The notes beneath the pieces are model-generated. The model did no database searches, was not told the origin of the DNA, and saw nothing but the letters and a program-made list of their open reading frames with translations. 5,318 nt of DNA from DASSWG01 sp035704905. Its GTDB lineage: Bacteria; Bacteroidota; Bacteroidia; Flavobacteriales; Flavobacteriaceae. Both the position numbers and the translations under genes were made by a program. The stretch lies in NCBI GenBank assembly GCA_035704905.1, contig DASSWN010000084.1:1-5318 (forward strand), read 5' to 3'. Below, piece by piece: positions 1 to 5,318 of this stretch (position 1 is its first letter; each line of letters opens with the position of its first letter).

Positions 1-2
1 GT

Positions 3-944
3 ACAACGGAAAACTTATTTTCAATAGCCATGATTTCTTTGAACAATATTTGGATCGTCGGGCATCATGGAATGGTTTTGCATTCCACCGATGGCGGGAA
101 CAATTGGGTTATGAACAACACACTTTCTTCCGAGCAACTCAACAGCATTGCTTTTAAAGATAATCGCGGTTACATTGCCGGCAATAATGGAACATTACTG
201 CAATCCAACGATTACGGAAATACCTGGCAGCCTGTTTCATTATCTATTATCGATGATTTATTCTCTCTTAGCATGACGGAAAGCAATACCCAGCTATTGG
301 CAGGCCAAGCAAATGAAGAATATGTTGCATATTTTGCCGATGAAATTTACAAAACCGAAGATGACAGCACATGGACAAATTATTATGTGCCGAACTTTAT
401 GGATATAGGCGTTGCGAATCTTTACTTTCTTAATGACAATGTCGGGTTCTATCTCGATGCCGCCGCCGCTTTTTGCAATTGCAGCCATATGAATATTTTC
501 AAAACAACCGATTCGGGTCAAACTTGGTCGATTAGTTATCAAGCTTCAACTTATAATAGCAACTCGCCTTTCTTTAGTGGCTTTTCGGACTTGATATTTG
601 TAAACGACACGATTGGCTACGCCTATGTGAGTTCCAAATTTTTTAAAACCATCAATGGCGGAAGCAGTTGGTTGAGTACATCAAAGAAGGATTTTAATTT
701 TGAATCATTCACGATTTATCCGAATCCGTCCCATGGAAATACTATAAATCTTGAATTTTCAAATCCTGCGACCTCCGATTTTACTTTTGAGATATCCAAT
801 ATAAGCGGGAAACATGTTTTTTCGGTGGAAAGAATCGAGAATGGCCCAATAAATATTTCCAGCTTGGAAAACGGGCTTTATTTCGTGACTATTTTGGATG
901 ATGGAAAATTTATCGGTTCGGAAAAGTTCATTAAAAGCAATTGA
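3..944 (+). CDS. Secreted Asp-box/Ycf48-like beta-propeller protein with T9SS type A sorting domain, 5'-partial
   Basis: The reading frame is open to the window edge: nine sense codons precede the ATG at 30, and they complete a propeller repeat (LFSIA followed by an IWIVGHHG stretch). The ATG is therefore internal and the true start, with any signal peptide, lies upstream. Numbering from that Met, five Asp-box-like repeats are visible: STDGGNNW (19-26), SNDYGNTW (59-66), a degenerate KTEDDSTW (108-115), KTTDSGQTW (158-166) and KTINGGSSW (206-214). Such repeats build beta-propeller blades (BNR/Ycf48/sortilin-like). Residues about 227-304 form a C-terminal sorting domain: a YPNP motif (230-233), an ISNISGKHV strand, an ENGLYFVTI strand and a Lys-rich end (GSEKFIKSN). 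Known of the family: this tail sends proteins through the outer membrane by T9SS and is then removed, often with anchoring to the surface. The role of the propeller is unknown; adhesion or a glycan-active partner is possible. The sorting domain is secure, the specific function is not. Confidence 0.88.
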   Translation, partial: TTENLFSIAMISLNNIWIVGHHGMVLHSTDGGNNWVMNNTLSSEQLNSIAFKDNRGYIAGNNGTLLQSNDYGNTWQPVSLSIIDDLFSLSMTESNTQLLAGQANEEYVAYFADEIYKTEDDSTWTNYYVPNFMDIGVANLYFLNDNVGFYLDAAAAFCNCSHMNIFKTTDSGQTWSISYQASTYNSNSPFFSGFSDLIFVNDTIGYAYVSSKFFKTINGGSSWLSTSKKDFNFESFTIYPNPSHGNTINLEFSNPATSDFTFEISNISGKHVFSVERIENGPINISSLENGLYFVTILDDGKFIGSEKFIKSN

Positions 945-995
945 ATTTTTTCAAGAAAAAATCCAAAATCGTTAGTTATTAATCATTAATTCTTT

Positions 996-1721
996 ATGCG
1001 AACACTCGTTATCGGCGATATTCATGGAGGTTTTAAAGCCTTGGAGCAGGTTCTGTTCCGAGGAAAAATAACCCCAAATGACAAACTGATTTTTCTTGGG
1101 GATTATATTGATGGATGGAGCGGTTCGGTGGAAGTGGTTTCATTTTTAATCGAACTTGCCAAACAAAACACCTGTGTTTTTCTTCGGGGAAATCATGATG
1201 ACTTGGCGCATCATTGGCTTAAAACCGGCGAACTGAACGAAACGTGGCTGCAACACGGCGGGCAATCATCCATTGATGCATACCGAAAACTTTCCGAAGA
1301 AGAAATAGATCCGCACCTTCGTTTTTATGAAAGCCTGCTGAATTATTTTATTGATAAAGAAAATCGCTTGTTCGTGCACGCCGGGTTCACAAATATGCAC
1401 GGGCCACAGCAAGAATATTCCGCAAATATGGTTTACTGGGACCGCACATTGTGGGAAACGGCAATGGCAACCGATGAGAATTTGTCGCAAAAAGACAAGC
1501 GTTTTCCGAAACGCCTAAAACTTTTTAATGAAATTTTCATAGGGCATACGCCCACCACACGCATCGACAAAACCCAGCCGGTGAACAGGATAAACGTCTG
1601 GAATATCGATACCGGCGCAGCGTTCAAAGGTCCGCTTTCCATGATAGATGTAGATACGAAGGAAGTATTTCAGAGCGATCCGCTTTGGAAGTTGTATCCG
1701 GACGAGAATGGGAGGAATTGA
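996..1721 (+). CDS. PPP-family metallophosphoesterase (serine/threonine protein phosphatase-like), 241 aa
   Basis: A complete calcineurin-like phosphoesterase of the PPP type, cytoplasmic (no signal peptide or membrane segment). The two-metal site can be read in order: GDIHGG (7-12; D8, H10), GDYIDG (35-40; D36 bridging), RGNHDD (64-69; N66 ligand, H67 general acid), FVHAG (126-130; H128) and IGHTPT (182-187; H184). A C-terminal NIDTGA...GPLSMIDVD block closes the beta sandwich. Length fits bacterial protein phosphatase 1 (PrpA/PrpB-like) and ApaH-like enzymes. Expected reaction is hydrolysis of phosphoserine/threonine or another phosphomonoester using Mn/Fe-type metals; diadenosine tetraphosphate hydrolysis cannot be excluded. 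An oddity is that the usual GDxxDRG signature reads GDYIDGW, so its phosphate-contacting Arg is absent. The start at 996 lies just before the first beta strand (MRTLVIGDIHG), with an A/T-rich leader and no Shine-Dalgarno. It follows the previous gene by 51 bp on the same strand, so cotranscription is possible. Substrate unknown. Confidence 0.9.
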   Translation: MRTLVIGDIHGGFKALEQVLFRGKITPNDKLIFLGDYIDGWSGSVEVVSFLIELAKQNTCVFLRGNHDDLAHHWLKTGELNETWLQHGGQSSIDAYRKLSEEEIDPHLRFYESLLNYFIDKENRLFVHAGFTNMHGPQQEYSANMVYWDRTLWETAMATDENLSQKDKRFPKRLKLFNEIFIGHTPTTRIDKTQPVNRINVWNIDTGAAFKGPLSMIDVDTKEVFQSDPLWKLYPDENGRN

Positions 1722-1733
1722 AATACTTTATTC

Positions 1734-1795
1734 ATTCACCAAAAGACTTGCTTTTTGGTGATTCAATTCACCAAAAAGCATTACTTTTGGTGAAT
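1734..1795. repeat. 62-bp near-perfect palindrome made of four TCACCAAAA(A)G motif copies
   Basis: Outer arms ATTCACCAAAAG (1734-1745) and CTTTTGGTGAAT (1784-1795) pair over 12 bp. Inner arms TGCTTTTTGGTGA (1749-1761) and TCACCAAAAAGCA (1768-1780) pair over 13 bp. Both share one axis (1764/1765), giving a 25-bp stem with one 3x3 internal mismatch (ACT/TTA) and a 6-nt loop TTCAAT. The same four motifs also allow two tandem hairpins: 1736-1744 with 1753-1761 (9 bp, 8-nt loop), and 1761-1776 with 1785-1800 (16 bp perfect, 8-nt loop); the two share base 1761. The element lies 12 bp after the phosphatase stop codon and 13 bp before the ATPase start. There is no G/C-rich stem followed by a T run, so it is not a standard terminator. 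It may be an operator, an mRNA structure limiting ribosome access, or a dispersed palindromic repeat. Confidence 0.9.
1754..1789 (+). promoter_or_regulatory. Candidate Bacteroidota-type promoter for the ATPase gene, inside the palindrome
   Basis: TACTTTTG at 1782-1789 matches the Bacteroidota -7 consensus TAnnTTTG at every fixed position. A TTTG at 1754-1757 could serve as the -33 element, but the spacing is 24 bp, somewhat longer than the usual 17-23. Transcription would start at about 1796 and leave a leader of only about 13 nt before the ATG at 1809. Both elements fall inside the palindrome arms, so a protein bound to the palindrome would block the promoter. The -7 match partly follows from the palindrome motif itself (CTTTTGG), so chance is a real alternative. 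Confidence 0.4.
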
Positions 1796-1808
1796 TGAAT
1801 TTTAACTG

Positions 1809-2933
1809 ATGATAGAAAGAATAATTAAAAACACCCTTTCCGAAAAATTGTTCAAAGGGAAAACGATTGTGATTATTGGTGCAAGACAAGTAGGAAAAAC
1901 CACCCTTGTCAAGAAAGTATTGCATGGAAAAGATTTTTTGTTCCTTGATGGTGATGATCCATTGGTAAAACAAAGGTTGACTAACCCAAATACCAAAGAA
2001 ATTGAAACAATTATCGGAAGTTCCAAAATTGTTTTTATTGACGAAGCTCAACGGATTGAAAATATTGGAATTACGGCGAAAATCATTCATGACCAATTCA
2101 AAAATGTGCAATTGATCATGAGCGGTTCCTCCGCTTTCGAATTGCGCAATCGAACAAACGAACCGCTAACGGGGCGGAAATCTGAATATTTTCTTTTTCC
2201 CATTTCATATGAAGAATACGAGAAATCGCAAGGTTATCTAAATGCCCTAAAAGATTTGGAAAACCGTTTGATTTATGGATTTTACCCCGATGTTATTAAC
2301 AATAGGGGGGAAGAACGGGAAACCTTGAACGAGATTGCACAAAGTTACTTGTTCAAGGATATTCTATCTTTTGCGAACATTAAGAAACCGGAAATACTTG
2401 AAAAAATCCTTCAAGCACTGGCTTTTCAGGTAGGGAACGAAGTCAGTTACAACGAAATAGCCCAACTGACCGGAGTGGACAAAAACACTGTTGCCAATTA
2501 CATTAAGCTATTGGAGTTTTCCTATATCGTTTATCCCCTTACTTCATTCAGCCGCAATCTTCGCAACGAAATCAAAACCAATCGCAAAATTTATTTTTAT
2601 GATAACGGTATCCGCAATGCAATTATTCAGAATTTTAATCCGGTTGGATTACGAAACGATATTGGCGCATTATGGGAAAACTTTCTGATGACGGAAAGGC
2701 TCAAACGAAATCATTACCATAAAAAATATTGCAACCGGTATTTTTGGAGGACCAAACAGCAGCAAGAAATCGATTATGTGGAAGAAGCGGATGGAAAAAT
2801 CATGGGGTTTGAGTTCAAATGGAACCCGAAGGCCAAAACAAATATCCCCGTCAATTTCACTAAAACCTATAATGCGAAGGTTGAAGTTATTTCCAAAGAA
2901 AATTTTCGGGTATTTGTAGGACTTGGAAAATAG
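1809..2933 (+). CDS. AAA_14/DUF4143 family ATPase with winged-helix and nuclease-like C-terminal part, 374 aa
   Basis: A complete member of the AAA_14 + DUF4143 family, predicted cytoplasmic. The N-terminal ATPase shows Walker A GARQVGKTT (24-32), Walker B IVFIDEAQR (74-82) and a sensor-type LIMSGSSA (102-109). The following LTGRKSEYFLFPISYEEY (120-137) is a family signature, with R123 a possible arginine finger. Residues about 200-240 look like a winged helix (SYNEIAQLTGVDKNTVANYI). The DUF4143 part carries FYDNGIRN (263-270) and GALWENFLMTE (286-296). It ends in a PD-(D/E)XK-like pattern: QEIDYV (E320, D322), then FEFKW (324-328 counted from the pattern, residues E335 and K337). The biological role of these proteins is not established. 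They are often present in several scattered copies in Bacteroidota and archaea, and DNA-related or mobile-element functions have been suggested. The start is fixed by a 13-bp gap from the palindrome; no Shine-Dalgarno is present. The gene ends 27 bp before a strong terminator and looks monocistronic. Family assignment is firm, function is not. Confidence 0.92.
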   Translation: MIERIIKNTLSEKLFKGKTIVIIGARQVGKTTLVKKVLHGKDFLFLDGDDPLVKQRLTNPNTKEIETIIGSSKIVFIDEAQRIENIGITAKIIHDQFKNVQLIMSGSSAFELRNRTNEPLTGRKSEYFLFPISYEEYEKSQGYLNALKDLENRLIYGFYPDVINNRGEERETLNEIAQSYLFKDILSFANIKKPEILEKILQALAFQVGNEVSYNEIAQLTGVDKNTVANYIKLLEFSYIVYPLTSFSRNLRNEIKTNRKIYFYDNGIRNAIIQNFNPVGLRNDIGALWENFLMTERLKRNHYHKKYCNRYFWRTKQQQEIDYVEEADGKIMGFEFKWNPKAKTNIPVNFTKTYNAKVEVISKENFRVFVGLGK

Positions 2934-2960
2934 AATTTTCAATCTTGAATAATCAAAACA

Positions 2961-2999
2961 AAATCCCCGCAGGATTTTAAAACCTACGGGGATTTTTTT
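2961..2999 (+). terminator. Intrinsic terminator between convergent genes, probably bidirectional
   Basis: AAATCCCCG (2961-2969) pairs perfectly with CGGGGATTT (2987-2995), and after one mismatch AGG (2971-2973) pairs with CCT (2983-2985). The plus-strand stem is followed by a T run (2993-2999), as expected for a rho-independent terminator of the ATPase gene. On the minus strand the stem is followed by ATTTTGTTTT (complement of 2955-2964), so it can also stop transcription of the dehydrogenase gene arriving from the right. Confidence 0.88.
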
Positions 3000-3011
3000 C
3001 ACAATACAATT

Positions 3012-3045
3012 TTAACTCCCCTCCTTTGGAGGGGTTGGGGGAGGT
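3012..3045. repeat. Bacteroidota-type intergenic stem-loop repeat (CCCCTCC/GGAGGGG)
   Basis: CCCCTCC (3018-3024) and GGAGGGG (3028-3034) form a perfect 7-bp G/C-rich stem with a TTT loop. It is followed by TTGGGGGAGG (3035-3044), which can compete for the same C-rich arm (CTCCCC, 3016-3021). The element directly abuts the dehydrogenase stop codon (3046-3048, minus strand). I recall near-identical CTCCTTTGGAGGGGTTGGGGGAGG-type elements scattered downstream of genes in many Bacteroidota genomes, which suggests a REP-like dispersed repeat; copy number cannot be shown from one window. It may protect the 3' end of the dehydrogenase mRNA. Confidence 0.65.
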
Positions 3046-4599
3046 TTACAAATCAAACTTAATCCCTTGTGCCAATGGAAGTTCGGTTGTATAATTAATG
3101 GTATTGGTTTGTCTTCTCATATAAATTTTCCACGCATCTGAACCAGATTCACGACCGCCACCGGTTTCTTTTTCACCGCCAAACGCTCCACCGATTTCCG
3201 CACCGGAAGTTCCGATATTCACGTTGGCAATGCCACAATCAGAACCTAAGGTTGAAAGGAAACGTTCTGCTTCGCACAAATTGCTGGTCATAATCGCCGA
3301 TGACAATCCTTGTACCACGCCATTTTGAATTTCGATGGCATTTTCTACATCACCGGAATATTTCAACAAATATAAAACCGGGGCAAAAGTTTCATGCTGC
3401 ACAATATCATACTGGTTTTCGGCTTCAGCGATGGCAGGTTTTACGTAGCAACCGCTTTCGTAGCCTTTGCCTTCCAAAACACCACCTTCCACAAGAATTT
3501 TTCCGCCTTCTTCCACAACTTTATCCAAAGCGTTTTGGTAGTTTTTTACTGCATCTTTATCAATCAGCGGGCCAACATGGTTTTTTTCATCCAGCGGGTT
3601 TCCGATGCGCAATTGTTTGTAGGCATCGACCACGGCATTCTTTACTTTATCATAAATGTCTTCGTGAACGATCAAACGCCGGGTAGAGGTGCAACGTTGT
3701 CCGGCCGTTCCCACCGCGCCGAATACAGCACCGATCACGGTCATTTTTATGTCGGCATTTGGGGTAACAATAATGGCATTGTTTCCCCCCAGTTCCAACA
3801 AAGATTTTCCCAAACGGGCGGCCACAGCTTGCGCCACAATTTTTCCCATTCGAATCGAACCGGTGGCCGAAACCAAAGGAACACGTTTATCGGTGGTCAT
3901 CATTTCACCTACTTTATAATCGCCTGTGATCAAACAAGAAATTCCGGCCGGAACATTGTTTTGTTCAAAAACGCGGGCTGCAATATTCTGACATGCAACG
4001 GATGTTAAAGGGGTTTTTTCAGAACCTTTCCATACGCAGGCATCACCGCAAACCCAAGCCAAAGCCGTATTCCAAGACCAAACTGCAACCGGAAAGTTGA
4101 AAGCGGAAATTATTCCCACAACTCCGAGCGGGTGATATTGTTCATACATTCTGTGCCCGGGGCGTTCGCTATGCATGGTTAATCCGTGAAGTTGGCGTGA
4201 AAGACCAACCGCAAAATCACAGATATCGATCATTTCTTGCACTTCGCCCAAGCCTTCCTGATAGGATTTTCCCATCTCGTAAGAAACCAGTTTTCCAAGC
4301 GGTTCCTTCAAACGACGCAGTTCTTCGTTGAATTGGCGTACGACTTCACCTCGTTGTGGTGATGGCCATTGACGCCATTCTTTAAAACCTTCCACAGCGG
4401 TTGTGATGGTTTTTTCGTAATCTTCCTTTGTGGTGGATTTTACTTTTCCAATTAAGGCACCATCGACCGGTGAGTACGATTCGATAATTTCACCATTGCC
4501 AAAAAAGTCAGATCCTGTTGAAGTTCCGTTGTTTATTTCAGTAAGCCCCAAATCTTTCAAGGCTTTGTCAATTCCGAAATCTTTTGCGATGTCGCTCAT
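3046..4599 (-). CDS. amaB: ALDH7-family aldehyde dehydrogenase (alpha-aminoadipic semialdehyde / piperideine-6-carboxylate dehydrogenase)
   Basis: A complete 517-aa NAD(P)-dependent aldehyde dehydrogenase, cytoplasmic, close to human ALDH7A1 (antiquitin) as I recall its sequence. Catalytic residues are all present: N168 in SAFNFPVAVW, K191 in VWKGSEKTP (cofactor), E269 in LLELGGNNAII (general base), nucleophile C303 in GTAGQRCTSTRR, and E403 in HETFAPVLY. Family-specific blocks include TGSIRMGK (246-253), SDCGIANVNIGTSGAEIGG (453-471), GGGRESGSDAWK (480-491) and the C-terminal LPLAQGIKF (507-515). The enzyme class oxidises alpha-aminoadipic semialdehyde, in equilibrium with cyclic piperideine-6-carboxylate, to 2-aminoadipate in lysine degradation (AmaB in Pseudomonas, Pcd in Streptomyces). 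Other aldehydes, or a stress role as proposed for antiquitins, are possible. The ATG is preceded by an almost pure A/T leader without Shine-Dalgarno. No other lysine-pathway gene lies in the window. The 115-bp gap to the permease upstream argues weakly against cotranscription. The ALDH7 assignment is firm; substrate and symbol are inferred. Confidence 0.93.
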   Translation of the reverse strand: MSDIAKDFGIDKALKDLGLTEINNGTSTGSDFFGNGEIIESYSPVDGALIGKVKSTTKEDYEKTITTAVEGFKEWRQWPSPQRGEVVRQFNEELRRLKEPLGKLVSYEMGKSYQEGLGEVQEMIDICDFAVGLSRQLHGLTMHSERPGHRMYEQYHPLGVVGIISAFNFPVAVWSWNTALAWVCGDACVWKGSEKTPLTSVACQNIAARVFEQNNVPAGISCLITGDYKVGEMMTTDKRVPLVSATGSIRMGKIVAQAVAARLGKSLLELGGNNAIIVTPNADIKMTVIGAVFGAVGTAGQRCTSTRRLIVHEDIYDKVKNAVVDAYKQLRIGNPLDEKNHVGPLIDKDAVKNYQNALDKVVEEGGKILVEGGVLEGKGYESGCYVKPAIAEAENQYDIVQHETFAPVLYLLKYSGDVENAIEIQNGVVQGLSSAIMTSNLCEAERFLSTLGSDCGIANVNIGTSGAEIGGAFGGEKETGGGRESGSDAWKIYMRRQTNTINYTTELPLAQGIKFDL

Positions 4600-4656
4600 T
4601 TTTTTTATTTTTTTATTCGCTAAATACTAATTTGAGTGCGAAAATAAGAAATTACA

Positions 4657-4678
4657 GGCTCTTTCCATAGGAAAGCCC
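4657..4678 (-). terminator. Possible weak terminator hairpin downstream of the ACR3 gene
   Basis: In the 115-bp gap between the permease stop and the dehydrogenase start, CTTTCC (4661-4666) and GGAAAG (4670-4675) form a 6-bp stem with an ATA loop. It can be extended by GG/CC after a 2-nt bulge. On the minus strand it is followed by a T-rich but interrupted stretch (TGTAATTTCTTATTTTC) rather than a clean T run. It could weaken read-through from the permease into the dehydrogenase. The rest of this gap is A/T-rich, with no other element I can support. Confidence 0.3.
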
Positions 4679-4714
4679 GGAATGTCTTTTTTTAAAGTGT
4701 TTTTTGGGTCAATT

Positions 4715-5317
4715 TCATTGAACAACGGACTTTTTGTAGTATTTTTTCCGAAGCCAAAATGAAACGCGAACCAATAAAATCAACGCAGGCACTTCTACCA
4801 ATGGGCCAATTACGCCGGCAAAGGCCTGCCCGGAATTCAGTCCGAAAACGGCGATAGCCACGGCAATGGCCAACTCGAAATTGTTTCCAGCAGCTGTAAA
4901 CGCCACCGAGGTGGTTTTATCGTATTCGGCACCCGATGCTTTGGTGACGAAAAAACCAATAAGGAACATCAATGCGAAATAAAGTAGTAAGGGCAGGGCA
5001 ATAACCAGCACATCGAAAGGTATTTTGACGATTAGTTCCCCTTTCAAGGAAAACATCAGTACGATCGTAAATAGAAGCGCAATCAAGGTTATTGGCGATA
5101 TAGCTGGTATAAATTTATTGGAATACCATTCTTCACCTTTAAACTTTATCAAAATCAAACGGCTCAAAATTCCCATTGCAAAAGGAATTCCCAAATATAT
5201 TGCCACGCTTTCCGCTATGGTTTCGATTGAAATATCAACAATAGCTCCTTCAAATCCGAAGTAAGGTGGAAGTATTGTGATGAAAATCCAAGCATAAAAA
5301 CTATAGGCAAAAACCTG
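4715..5317 (-). CDS. acr3: ACR3-type arsenite efflux permease, C-terminal part (5'-partial)
   Basis: The frame is open through the right window edge. The GTG at 5204-5206 is an internal Val codon, because the 37 codons before it continue the family sequence (YAWIFITILPPYFGFEG, then ETIAESVAIYLGIPF). The real start lies outside. The visible 200 residues are very hydrophobic, with roughly five membrane segments. The hallmark block GNNFELAIAVAIAVFG (about 144-159 of the visible part) carries the Glu equivalent to the essential Glu of characterised Acr3 proteins, and GQAFAGVIGPLVEVPALI follows. The other essential residue, a Cys in an earlier helix, is off-window. ACR3 proteins (about 340-360 aa, BART superfamily) export arsenite from the cytoplasm across the inner membrane using the proton motive force. 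The C-terminus is short and Lys-rich (LRKKYYKKSVVQ), as expected for a cytoplasmic tail. Usual partners such as arsR or arsC would lie upstream, beyond the window. Family identification is firm. Confidence 0.93.
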   Translation of the reverse strand, partial: QVFAYSFYAWIFITILPPYFGFEGAIVDISIETIAESVAIYLGIPFAMGILSRLILIKFKGEEWYSNKFIPAISPITLIALLFTIVLMFSLKGELIVKIPFDVLVIALPLLLYFALMFLIGFFVTKASGAEYDKTTSVAFTAAGNNFELAIAVAIAVFGLNSGQAFAGVIGPLVEVPALILLVRVSFWLRKKYYKKSVVQ

Positions 5318-5318
5318 A

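Noticed and set aside
294..542. Minus-strand 82-codon frame opposite the propeller gene.
   Set aside because: Antisense to a conserved repeat protein, with Cys/Ile-rich composition and no domain or leader of its own.
945..962. A/T-only hairpin (TTTTTT/AAAAAA with CAAG loop) after the propeller gene, possible terminator.
   Set aside because: It has no G/C pairs in the stem and no following T run, so it is too weak to call and could be simple A/T bias.
978..990. ATTAATCATTAAT palindrome just before the phosphatase start.
   Set aside because: Short and entirely A/T-rich around one C; expected by chance in such a leader.
1266..2111. Minus-strand frames opposite the phosphatase and the ATPase, including one spanning the palindrome (1728-2111).
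   Set aside because: They run antisense to conserved motifs (metal-binding and Walker motifs). The frame across the palindrome has no recognisable protein features.
3028..3044. Possible G-quadruplex from GG, GGGG, GGGGG and GG runs on the plus strand.
   Set aside because: The outer runs have only two G each, and the stem-loop with the neighbouring C-rich arm is a more likely structure.
3300..4008. Long plus-strand open frames (3300-3686, 3394-4008, 3689-3919) opposite the dehydrogenase.
   Set aside because: They are antisense shadows of a clearly conserved gene; their translations show no recognisable domain and have unusual His/Phe/Gln-rich composition.
4639..4646. TATTTTCG on the minus strand as a -7 element for the dehydrogenase gene, 40 nt before its ATG.
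   Set aside because: It differs from TAnnTTTG at one base and no TTG/TTTG lies at the right distance upstream.
5204..5206. GTG as start codon of a 163-aa membrane protein.
   Set aside because: The frame upstream is open to the window edge and encodes conserved ACR3 sequence, so this is an internal Val codon.
5025..5264. Plus-strand 79-codon frame opposite the ACR3 gene.
   Set aside because: Antisense to conserved membrane segments of the permease.

Overview
The window looks like chromosomal DNA from a member of the Bacteroidota, probably a flavobacterium-like or related lineage. Four things point there. The first gene ends in a type IX secretion (T9SS, Por) C-terminal sorting domain, which is confined to this phylum. 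Start codons lack Shine-Dalgarno sequences and sit behind A/T-rich leaders. One perfect TAnnTTTG (Bacteroidota -7 type) promoter element is visible. A CCCCTCC/GGAGGGG stem-loop repeat of a kind I recall as common between Bacteroidota genes is also present. No tRNA, rRNA, CRISPR array, insertion sequence or transposase gene was seen.

Layout. Left half, plus strand: the 3' part of a secreted Asp-box/Ycf48-like beta-propeller protein with a T9SS sorting tail (cut by the window start); a PPP-family metallophosphatase; a 62-bp near-perfect palindrome; and an AAA_14/DUF4143 ATPase. Right half, minus strand: a complete ALDH7-family dehydrogenase (alpha-aminoadipic semialdehyde / piperideine-6-carboxylate dehydrogenase type), and upstream of it the C-terminal part of an ACR3-type arsenite efflux permease (cut by the window end). 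The two halves converge on a strong, probably bidirectional, terminator at about 2961-2999, followed by the stem-loop repeat beside the dehydrogenase stop codon.

The genes do not form one pathway. They look like separate housekeeping or accessory functions: surface/secreted protein, phosphatase signalling, lysine-degradation type aldehyde oxidation, and arsenic resistance. The ATPase with its own palindrome and terminator looks like an independent module set between them.

The most interesting structure is the palindrome at 1734-1795, just upstream of the ATPase start. Four copies of one TCACCAAAA(A)G motif in alternating orientation are arranged on a single symmetry axis. They can fold as one 25-bp hairpin or as two tandem hairpins, and they contain the best promoter-like element in the window. 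Autoregulation by the ATPase, whose middle region looks like a winged helix, or a mobile/repeat origin are the two main hypotheses. Neither can be settled from this sequence alone.
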